A stretch of DNA of 64,000 nucleotides, taken from contig NC_089281.1 of the NCBI RefSeq assembly GCF_963678975.1, forward strand, positions 558,001 to 622,000, written 5' to 3'. The stretch's first letter is position 1; each line of letters begins with the position of its first letter. Positions 1 through 10,100 of this stretch are shown here, in pieces. Under the pieces are notes generated by a model. The model saw nothing but the letters and a program-made list of their open reading frames with translations. It searched no databases and was not told the origin of the DNA. The translations under genes were made by a program, and so were the position numbers. Origin of the DNA: Dysidea avara (Eukaryota; Porifera; Demospongiae; Dictyoceratida; Dysideidae).

Positions 1-305
1 GACTGACTGACTGACTGACTGCAGCCAATACCTCAATTTGTTGACATTACAGAGAATGACAACAGTATATAGCCAACAGCTCAAACCAACAACACCTACA
101 GCTCACTAATCCAAAATTATAGCTACATTAACGGAACGTGACAAACGTAAATCAGAACCGCTTCCAGGTGCCATGTTTGACTACACAATGTACACATGTC
201 AAATGCATCATTAAACATTTAAAGTAACCATCTCCTCCTGGTTCCCCCAATACAACTTGTACAATAACACAATTGTGACAACACATGTACATTATGATCT
301 AGTTG

Positions 306-1684
306 TTATGTTGTTGATTGACGATAACTTGACACATCCAATATTTTCTTGCCACACATTGCACAGATCCCCTTCTTGTAAGCACAGCCTGTAATAGGTA
401 CAGTATAATATAGTGTCGGGTAGTTACACTGACATCATTGACTAGCAGGACACTTGTCCATGGTCCCATTTGTATTAGTGTACACACATTTAGACCCCTG
501 AAATCAGGCACCTCACTAATAAGGACACTTGGATAATCAGGACACTTGTCCATGGTCCCATTTGTATTAGTGTGCACACATTTAGACCCCAGAAATCAGG
601 ACACCTCACTAATAAGGTTGGTCCCAGTCCTAAATCAGTTTATCCCACACAGAAAGGATAAAATATCATCTAGAGACCGATACATTCAATGATGTAGCAT
701 ATACTATCATTTTGATCATTGAATAGTTGTTCTGGTTTATAATACACACACATGTAGTGATGTCCCACTTGCTATTGTAAGAAGTTGCAATATTCCATTT
801 GGATATGACCTCCTTGAACGTTACTGACTACACTGTGGTTCCTGTTTTAATCACGGACACTGCATGTATATCATGAGATGTTGTATTAGTCACAACAACA
901 ATGAAACTAAACAGGAGCTCCAGTTCATGTAGTATCCATCATGGTGGTATAAAAGCTCCATAGTGACTCACTATGGTGACACCTGATAGTCTCACACTGC
1001 CTGCCTTACCATCTACCCAGGCAGAGCAAGACTATTAAGTTTCCCAAATATTAATTTCAAAATATTATAAAGTTTTTAAAAAATACAACACACTTGAAAT
1101 TTCTTTCAAAACATGGAGCCAATGTAGTTTATTTCACCAATGAACAAACTCAAGGATAACAACAGTGTTACAAGGTTAGACTGTTAGCATACAATCACCA
1201 TAGTAATGGTTACCTTGGCAATAGTGTGATCCCACTTGATGTACTTGTTGTTTACAGATACGACACTTTTCAAATCGTTGATATGGGTTGAACCTATCAA
1301 CACATGAAGTGAACTGGTAAGGACACTCAGAACACACCTCGCCTTTTTCCCTGTTATTGCTTTGTTCTCTCCAACCTTCCTGCCTCCACCATCTAAGGGT
1401 TACCATAGTTACCAGTGACATTCTCACCTATAGCTAAACTTGTATCACACCATTACATCACCCAAGTCAACGTGTGGTATACAATAATTATATTCCTTGT
1501 CGTGTAGGCGTGGAATGTGTGGGTAAGAGACTAGTGAAATTATCGGTGCTGACCTACCAACTGTATTCCTGGCTCCGGATTTCCACGGGTCAGGACAAGC
1601 TACTCTTCCTAACTTCTTTTCACCTACACAACAACTCATAACATTCCCTACCATACTTTAGTACTTACAATCTTTACAAACCAT
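306..1684 (-). CDS. CRIPT: Cysteine-rich PDZ-binding protein CRIPT (5 exons)
   Basis: CRIPT is a small zinc-binding protein first known for binding PDZ domains of PSD-95 and now also placed in the (minor) spliceosome. I join five minus-strand exons: 1684-1669, 1623-1558, 1392-1338, 1293-1214 and 388-306. Every junction is GT-AG and phase-consistent, giving 99 residues plus stop; the family norm is about 101. The first exon encodes MVCKD and a split Cys. Then come EKKLGRV and DPWKSGARNT, the GGRKVGENKA stretch, KCRICKQQVHQVGSHYCQG with CxxC and HxC zinc ligands, and finally CAYKKGICAMCGKK in the last exon. All family cysteine pairs are present and no break is seen. A plus-strand gene begins within about 20 bp of its start codon. 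Identification is from family motifs recalled, not from a search. Confidence 0.95.
447..612. repeat. Tandem duplication of about 90 bp in the last CRIPT intron
   Basis: Two nearly identical blocks (about 447-530 and 538-612) share ggacacttgtccatggtccc, then a run to 'tttagacccc' and 'aaatcagg'. They lie in the last CRIPT intron. No coding signal. Confidence 0.75.
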
Positions 1685-1702
1685 CACATGCGAAAATATA
1701 AG

Positions 1703-4700
1703 AATACGACAACACTGCTTTAGAAGCTCATGCGCGTATATTAAAGAGAAAAGCGACAGAGAAAGCATCTCTTCGTGACAGCTTGAAGCTCGACAGCAGG
1801 TATGAGAGTGTTAGTAGCGTGTACTTATCAAAGAGGAATCACTACAGTAAAGTGTCTTAACACTCCGATAATGAAATAATGATTAAGTTGTGCACCCATC
1901 ACACTGCATCAAACCACCTACCCCCCATGGGGGCATAAGAGGATTATATCGTAGGGGAAAAGATATGTGCCAGGTGTGGGGGATTAGTATTGTCTTGTAT
2001 TAAGATGCTGAAAATCAGTGTTGGGCAAGTTACTTTTTAAAAGTAACTAGTTACATATTACACATTACTTGCAACTGAACTATTTAGTTACAGTTACATA
2101 TTACCCATAAAATAAAGTAACTATAATAATATTACATATTATATTACTTTGTGTCCACAGCCTTAAGCTGTCACGTGTGAAACTACCACCTTATCACGTG
2201 ACATGATTGTGTTGTTGGACAATGTGCAAATCTTGATATAAGTAAGTAGCTGGTGAATAAGCCTCACTTAGTAGGCTTCATTACTTCGTTGTGGCTAGGC
2301 ATTACTCAGTGAGTTATTAACGGGATTAGTAACTTCGTTACTTTTAGTAATAATATTACGTAATATTAAATTCGTTACAGTAACTATATTACTAAGGTAA
2401 CGCGTTACATTTGTAAGTAAAGTAACTTGAGTTATATTACCTGTTTTTATAGCGTATTTCGTTATATTACTTTGTTACCACAAAAGTAATAATATTATGT
2501 AACGCGTTACATAAGTAGCACGTTACTCCCAACACTGCTGAAAATTAGACAGGGCTTGAGGGATTAGAGTCATTAGTCCTACAATTTCATACCTTTTGGG
2601 GATTATATTTAGATTTGGGTCAAATCCTCTCCTATTTCCCTTCCTTTCCCGCATGAGGGTAGGTTGGGTAAAACTTTGATGGTGCATTAGTGGATAAACT
2701 AGTTACTTTCATATTCTTGTTTCAGACAAGGAGACTCCTTTATGGGTAAGTGTAACACCTGGTGAGTGTGTGTTCTGTTAGAGTGTTTAACCAAATACTT
2801 TCCCTTTGTCTGAAATAAACTGTGTGTCTTTTATTAGAGTAGTCCTGTTTTGTATACTGTAGGTGGTAGAAATGGAGGGGGCAACATGGTCCTCTTAGTC
2901 AATACTCGAACTAAACTTTGAGATACTCTAACAGAGTGGTCAATGACTGTAATCCCTCCTAGAATGTCACACATGCTTTAATCTCCACTATTTAACTTTC
3001 ATTGCCATTGCTCCCCCTTCCCATTCTTTGCCCTACTCTACCACCCTGTATTAGAGTAGTGGTGTAGTCTAATGTAGTATGTAAGTGTTGTGTTTAGTAT
3101 GTGTTGTGTTTAGTATGTGTTGTGTTTAGTGTGTGTTGTGTTTAGTATGTGTTGTGTTTAGTGTGTGTTGTGTTTAGTGTGTGTTGTGTTTAATATGTGT
3201 TGTGTTTAGTGTGTGTTGTGTTTAATATGTGTTGTGTTTAGTGTGTGTTGTGTTTAGTATGTGTTGTGTTTAGTATGTGTTGTGTTTAGTGTGTGTTGTG
3301 TTTAGTGTGTATTGTGTTTAGTGTGTGTTGTGTTTAGTATGTGTTGTGTTTAGTATGTGTTGTGTTTAGTGTGTGTTGTGTTTAGTATGTGTTGTGTTTA
3401 GTGTGTGTTGTGTTTAGTTGTGTTGTGTTTAATATGTGTTGTGTTTAGTATGTGTTGTGTTTAGTGTGTGTTGTGTTTAGTTTGTGTTGTGTTTAATATG
3501 TATTGTGTTTAGTATGTGTTGTGTTTAGTGTGTGTTGTGTTTAGTATGTGTTGTGTTTAGTGTGTGTTGTGTTTAGTTTGTGTTGTGTTTAGTGTGTGTT
3601 GTGTTTAATATGTATTGTGTTTAGTATGTGTTGTGTTTAGTGTGTGTTGTGTTTAGTATGTGTTGTGTTTAGTGTGTGTTGTGTTTAGTGTGTGTTGTGT
3701 TTAATATGTGTTGTGTTTAGTATGTGTTGTGTTTAATATGTGTTGTGTTTAGTGTGTGTTGTGTTTAGTATGTGTTGTGTTTAGTATGTGTTGTGTTTAG
3801 TGTGTGTTGTGTTTAGTGTGTGTTGTGTTTAGTGTGTGTTGTGTTTAGTGTGTGTTGTGTTTAGTATGTGTTGTGTTTAGTGTGTGTTGTGTTTAGTGTG
3901 TGTTGTGTTTAGTGTGTGTTGTGTTTAGTATGTGTTGTGTTTAGTATGTGTTGTGTTTAGTGTGTGTTGTGTTTAGTATGTGTTGTGTTTAGTGTGTGTT
4001 GTGTTTAGTGTGTGTTGTGTTTAGTATGTGTTGTGTTTAGTATGTGTTGTGTTTAGTGTGTGTTGTGTTTAGTTGTGTTGTGTTTAATATGTGTTGTGTT
4101 TAGTATGTGTTGTGTTTAGTGTGTGTTGTGTTTAGTGTGTGTTGTGTTTAGTATGTGTTGTGTTTAGTTGTGTTGTGTTTAATATGTGTTGTGTTTAGTA
4201 TGTGTTGTGTTTAGTATGTGTTGTGTTTAGTATGTGTTGTGTTTAGTGTGTGTTGTGTTTAATATGTGTTGTGTTTAGTGTGTGTTGTGTTTAGTATGTG
4301 TTGTGTTTAGTGTGTGTTGTGTTTAGTTGTGTTGTGTTTAATATGTGTTGTGTTTAGTATGTGTTGTGTTTAGTGTGTGTTGTGTTTAGTGTGTGTTGTG
4401 TTTAGTTGTGTTGTGTTTAATATGTGTTGTGTTTAGTATGTGTTGTGTTTAGTGTGTGTTGTGTTTAATATGTGTTGTGTTTAGTATGTGTTGTGTTTAG
4501 TATGTGTTGTGTTTAGTGTGTGTTGTGTTTAGTGTGTGTTGTGTTTAGTTTGTGTTGTGTTTAGTGTGTGTTGTGTTTAGTGTGTGTTGTGTTTAATATG
4601 TGTTGTGTTTAATATGTGTTGTGTTTAGTGTGTGTTGTGTTTAGTGTGTGTTGTGTTTAGTTTGTGTTGTGTTTAGTGTGTGTTGTGTTTAGTGTGTGTT

Positions 4701-5709
4701 GTGTTTAGTATGTGTTGTGTTTAGTGTGTGTTGTGTTTAGTGTGTGTTGTGTTTAATATGTGTTGTGTTTAGTGTGTGTTGTGTTTAGTATGTGTTGTGT
4801 TTAGTATGTGTTGTGTTTAGTGTGTGTTGTGTTTAGTGTGTGTTGTGTTTAATATGTGTTGTGTTTAGTGTGTGTTGTGTTTAGTATGTGTTGTGTTTAG
4901 TGTGTGTTGTGTTTAGTATGTGTTGTGTTTAGTGTGTGTTGTGTTTAATATGTGTTGTGTTTAGTGTGTGTTGTGTTTAGTGTGTGTTGTGTTTAGTATG
5001 TGTTGTGTTTAATATGTGTTGTGTTTAGTGTGTGTTGTGTTTAGTGTGTGTTGTGTTTAGTATGTGTTGTGTTTAGTATGTGTTGTGTTTAGTGTGTGTT
5101 GTTAACATGTCTGACAATCAAATTATTGTACATTGTGGTTAAACTGAATAGTTTGTAAGGCTTCTCAAAAGAAAAATTAGCTCACTTATTTCTCTTTTAA
5201 ATTTTTTAAAAATACAACATAAACCATTGCTGGACAACTAGCCACTGTATATTGTAACTACAATAAGACCATAGTTACTACAATAAGACCATAGTTACTA
5301 CAATAAGACCATGGTTGATAAATGGAAATGTACTCTCTCCACACAGTGGTCTGCCAATTGCAAACAAAAGTGGCTGCCTGCATACAGTGTCTGGCACGTG
5401 CAGAAATAATTATGGTATCTCTAAACAAATTTGAAATACTATGTTATACACATAAATGCAAACAGCATATGTTTTCAACCAGGATGACAAAACATGATTA
5501 TAATACGATTGTTTATCATGACCACTTTAATGGTGTTGTATACTTGTATACTTTGTAGTTTTCGAAAGCATTAAATTTTTTATGATGTCTAACATCATAT
5601 TCCGGGTAATACTTGGTTATGTTTTATTTCAGATGGTGGAGCTGTCACGGTTACCAGTGGTTACTTGTTGCTTATAGCAACCAGTGTCATGGTTCACATG
5701 TTAGTGTGA
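1703..5709 (+). CDS. Putative small single-pass membrane protein, 5' end unresolved
   Basis: Three plus-strand pieces splice in one frame: an open segment from about 1703 to 1799, a 20-nt micro-exon 2726-2745, and a terminal exon 5633-5709 with stop TGA. Both introns are GT-AG; the donors are gtatga and gtaagt and both acceptors end in ttcag. The deduced C-terminus is a basic, helical stretch (ILKRKATEKASLRDSLK), then a short acidic linker, then a hydrophobic segment GYLLLIATSVMVHMLV that ends the protein, as in a tail-anchored membrane protein. I find no in-frame ATG in the first segment: a TAA precedes it. Either a further upstream exon exists, or translation starts at the ATG in the micro-exon and yields a 26-residue peptide. 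I do not recognise the family. The gene is head to head with CRIPT. Confidence 0.45.
2016..2537. mobile_element. hAT-type non-autonomous element (MITE)
   Basis: The termini are CAGTGTTGGG and CCCAACACTG, with subterminal runs of AGTTACTT / GTAACGCGTTACA. The flanks carry a perfect 8-bp target duplication CTGAAAAT (2008-2015 and 2538-2545), the length made by hAT transposases. The interior is full of TTAC/GTAA units and has no ORF. It lies in intron 1 of the small membrane-protein gene. Confidence 0.88.
3079..5102. repeat. 16-bp minisatellite, about 126 copies, lacking C on the plus strand
   Basis: The unit is TGTGTTGTGTTTAGTR, with variants ending GTA, GTG, GTT or carrying TTAATA, and occasional 15-bp units (TTAGTTG). 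It runs about 2.0 kb almost without interruption. The plus strand contains practically no cytosine throughout. It lies in the putative intron 2746-5632 of the small membrane-protein gene. Confidence 0.95.
5251..5312. repeat. Three-copy 20-bp tandem repeat
   Basis: The unit TTACTACAATAAGACCATAG occurs about three times, the last copy ending CATGG. It is intronic and short. Confidence 0.8.
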
Positions 5710-5960
5710 GCTACTCATCATTGTACAGATCATGTTATATTTCTTACTAATGACATTCTATTGACATTTGTATATTAATTGTACCAGAGATTGTAATGAT
5801 TGAGGCAAAGTGATAAAGATAGCTGGGCTACTTGGAAGAGGATGAGTTGCCTTAGCTATAATAATGAGCACAACTGATAAAAAATGGTAACGGTACAACA
5901 TGAAATAGAGAAAGTTATAACAGATGTTAGCTGGGTTGACAGTCCACTGCCCGGTGCTTT

Positions 5961-6253
5961 AATAGACCTTATTAATTTAGAACAGTAAGCGCCCTCTGAT
6001 GTCACGCGAAGCCATACAAGGCACCCTATTTGCCATGGTGATGGTCTTTCGGACGCCATTTTGAGTTCTAAAACTGGGCGAGCACAACGGTTGCTATCAT
6101 GTTACCATAGTTATGGTACTGCAAATGGCGAATCTGGCGGAGAATTGTGATGTTACTATGGTTTTGGTACTGCAAATGGCGAATATTGGCGGACAGCTCC
6201 TTCGCAACGGATTGTAAGCGCTATGAAATTAATTCAGTGAATAAGGTCTATAT
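5961..6253. mobile_element. Possible short inverted-repeat element
   Basis: The ends ATAGACCTTATT and AATAAGGTCTAT are inverted, about 290 bp apart, each with a nearby AAATTAAT block. The inside has an imperfect direct duplication built on 'ggtactgcaaatggcgaat' (about 6113-6132 and 6167-6185). No clear target duplication was found, so the boundaries are tentative. Confidence 0.45.
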
Positions 6254-6311
6254 AGCTATACGTAGTTGTGGGACACAACGGTACGTAGTTACAGAATAGT
6301 AAGGTAATTAA

Positions 6312-7064
6312 GTGCGCCTAACTCCGGACAGTTTTTGCTTTCGGTGCTCTATCTCCTCCATGCAAGCGAATTTCTCAATCCTTAAAATATGGTGATAAAG
6401 CCTATCCTATGGTGCATCAGTCCTGCAAGTTTCATCAAAACATCTCCATCCGTCGAGGAGCTGCACTCCAATATTCAACTATGTGTAAATTTCGCGCATG
6501 CTCCTAACTCCGGACACATTTTGTCACGCCTGATTCAGCACTTACGAAGTTGATTTCGAATTTTAAACACCACCACGTTAAACGTGCATCTATTGCCCAC
6601 CTCATACTCGATTTTGAGAGTCACAGTACCTTTCGTTGCCGAGTTATGAGTATTTCAAATCTAGGTGTATTTACGCAAATATTTATGCAGCTTCAATGAA
6701 ACTGACTCTTACAAAATCGTCCATAGCAAGTGTTTGGCTGATTGTTTGCAAACAAAACTTGGTACAGTGGTAAGTCATAGTTGTCCCTCTGCACTGTATG
6801 AAAATCAGCCAGATAGCTCTTTGAGTTTGGGAATAAGCAGCGATTATCGAAGAATTTTCGATAATTTTACCACACACCGCAATAAACAATCACCTCGTTT
6901 AGAAAAACTAGCAGGACTTTTAAGCTGATTTTAGGATTACAGTATCATTGTATATGAAGCATTAATCACCTAAAATTTCAAGTATATGCTGTAGACAGTT
7001 TTGGAGATACGACGCCAAACATTGGAAGTGTCCGGAGTTAGGAACTGTCCGGAATTAGGCGCAC
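6312..7064. mobile_element. Inverted-repeat element with TCCGGA termini
   Basis: The left end GTGCGCCTAACTCCGGACAG matches the complement of the right end CTGTCCGGAATTAGGCGCAC, with one mismatch. Further CTAACTCCGGACA-type copies sit inside (about 6506 and 7031). The longest internal ORF (6665-6928) resembles nothing I know, so I treat this as non-autonomous. Target duplication is unclear. The right end lies only 85 bp before the PRPF39 start codon, so the element may contribute promoter or 5' UTR sequence. Confidence 0.7.
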
Positions 7065-7148
7065 CGGATAATTCAAACAAACATTCACTAGTACCGGATA
7101 CCTGATCACATCCCACAATCAGATATTTCTACGGATCACGTCACACGT

Positions 7149-10100
7149 ATGGACGGTTCAGGCAACACGGGCGGACAGGATGACACAGAGGCGCCACCTC
7201 CACCACCCCCGCCAGAGGTTAGTAACACGACTGTGAGTACTTGTGCGTATGTAGTGATAAGATATCCAATATTAAAACGAGCCCTATTTGGACATTTATA
7301 AACACAAACGTGTAGGCATGAGACATCTAAATCTATCATGAACAGTTTAGTCGTTCAGACAACCTTGAGAGAAACATTTACACAGGTCAGTTACAGCCTG
7401 CTTCATGTATAGTATGCACTTAAGTTCACGTGACTCGTGTGAATGTCAAGCTCCAAATTTGGTTATTCATCCTGTATGCTAACAGTAAGTATACTGTAAT
7501 GTGGAAGGAATCTTTTATGTTGGGGAAGCACAGGCTGAGCCTTTGGTCTTGATACAAATTAGATAAATAAATAAATGTGGTATTTGTAATCCTACATTTT
7601 TTAGCTTGAGTTGGTGTTGTTACTACAAGGGTTGCTAGGTACCTGTGTAATCTTTATAATGTGTTCAGTTAGTGAGCAGGCGATCGCAGAAGTATAACAT
7701 CAAATGATCATCACTTTGTGATATCCCCTTTGATGGGTATAAGGAGGACATGACTAAAACACGGAACAGACTGGAAAAACGGACTCACAAACGGACTGGA
7801 AGGAACTTCTCTCAAAACATTTTTTTGCCATAAAAACTCACTAAATCGCTGCTACAAAGAATATAACACGTAAACAACAGCCTTAAACAAACCTCTAAAC
7901 GTGTGCTCGAGCCACCATTAAACCTTGGGATAATTCCCAAAGCGCTACTCTGCCAGTGTGAGCGCCTGTGACAGCGAAGTTGTTGGTTAGCTATAACACA
8001 GACTGTATAGAGTTATTTCATCGCGTGAGCAAATCACGTGGCTAACTCTGGTCGCCCCCACGTCCGCCATTACTGTGTACAGGTGTTCTGTGAATCTGCT
8101 ATGTCGACTTCTTCGTCACTGACAATGGTGCCTCAAATGTCTTCGTATTTCGAAGGATTGCTCGAAGAAAACAAGAGACGTTATAAATCGAAGATTGAGT
8201 TAATTAATGGGAATGATCCATTCGGGAAGATTGTTGGTGGGGAGCCATTTTGTGGAGTTGTGCCGGTCGACTCGTGTGATTTAGTGTCTTATCTGGTACT
8301 CAAGACCAGTTATATGACATCCGAGCAATTTAAAGCACGTAAAGGCCTGGAAGCATACAACCAATTCGTGTCTGGTTGGATTAAAGACGTATCTACGATG
8401 GAGATAGCTGGTAAATATCTCACTACTGGCAGAGTAAGTTTCTGTGTTATGCATTTATAGGCTCTACAAATTGATGTTTAATGCTCGTAGGTCCGTCACT
8501 CACAAAGGATGAATGAGAAGCCCCTGAGTTGCTGGATTATTTTGAAATTATCTGGGGAAGTTTGTTGTGCCCACTGTGACTGCATGGCTGGACTGGGAGA
8601 AGCATGCAGTCATATTGCAGCCATTCTTTATTATTTGGAGGCATTAGCCAGAATGGAAGGCATGAGAACATGCACACAGGAAGAATGCCAGTGGATAATT
8701 CCATCATACTTAAAAAAAGTTGAGTACTTTCCAATTAAGGAAATAAATTTTACGTCAGCCAAAGGAAAAAAGAGAGAGCTTGATGAAATGATTGATGGCA
8801 ATAGTAATGAACGACCTCTTCCAAAGGTGGCACCACAAGGAAAGAGGTCTACTGAGACTGAACTGGCGTTACTCTTTGATGAGCTTAGTTGTGGAGGAAC
8901 AAAGCCAGGTGTTCTGTCTTTAACATCAGATCATAGTGCTGTATATGTACCTAAGCTGATGTGTGATGGTTTTCCTCAACCTTTAACGTCATTAAAGCAA
9001 CCACAATATGTACAGATGAACTATTTAGAATTGTTAGAACAGTGCGACTCTGTTACATGTACTTTGGATATCAGTGGAGAGATGGCAGCAAAGGTTGAAC
9101 AAGCTACGCGATCTCAAAGCAGTTCCAAGCTATGGTTCAAATATAGGGCAGGCCGCATTACGGCATCACGGATAAAAGCTGTTTGTCGGACGAATCCTGG
9201 AAACCCGGCTCAGTCACTGATCAAAACTATTTGTTATCCAGAGGCTTTTAGTTTTACATGTCCTGCTACTAAATGGGGCTGCAAGCATGAGAAAGATGCA
9301 AGAGATATGTATCTAAGTGCAAGTAAGGTAAAGCACAGTGAGTTAACTGTGACAGACAGTGGCTTAGTGATAAATTCTGAATGGCCTCATATTGGTGCAT
9401 CACCAGATGGCATTATTAATTGCAATTGCCATGGAAAGGGCGTTCTAGAAATCAAGTGTCCTTATTGCCATCGAGGAACAGATATACAAAGTGCATCGGA
9501 TGACCGTAAATTCTGTTTGAAAAAGGTTAATGGGAAGCTATTTCTGGACCATGCCCATGCCTACTATTATCAGGTACAATGCCAGCTTCATGTTTGTGAT
9601 GTTTCTTATGCTGATTTTTGTGTGTGCACTTTTGCAATGGATGATGACCAAGGAGCAGGCATACATATTGAGCGAATTTTTAAGGATACCAGTGTCTGGA
9701 ATGAGTGCAAAGTGGCATCAGAACAGTTTTTCAAGACCTGTCTGCTACCAGAATTAATGGGTAACTGGTACACCAGGTCCACTGTCACCACTTCTAATGA
9801 CACGACTGTTACTACAGATTCAGCTTCTGGCACTTCATCGGATAACAGTGTCAGTGTGACCCTTGAGGGTGCTGATTCAGGCTTTACTGATCAGCTGACG
9901 TATTGTTACTGCCATCGACCTGAAGAAGGCACGATGATTGCTTGTGATAACCCTGATTGTCCCATTGAATGGTTTCACACTTCTTGTCTCCAATTAACTA
10001 AACTACCGAAAGGTAAAGCTAAGTGGTACTGTCCTGACTGCCGGATCTTACCAAGGTTCTTGAGGAAAAAAGTCAAGAAGTAGATTACTACCATATTACC

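Noticed and set aside
3079-5102. CRISPR or telomere-like array
   Set aside because: Contiguous 16-bp units without spacers, and the unit is not a telomeric repeat; it is a minisatellite in an animal genome.
8038-8100. GTG-initiated N-terminal extension of the YqaJ protein
   Set aside because: The extension lies in the mirrored promoter repeat and has no ATG; ATG 8101 is the better start.
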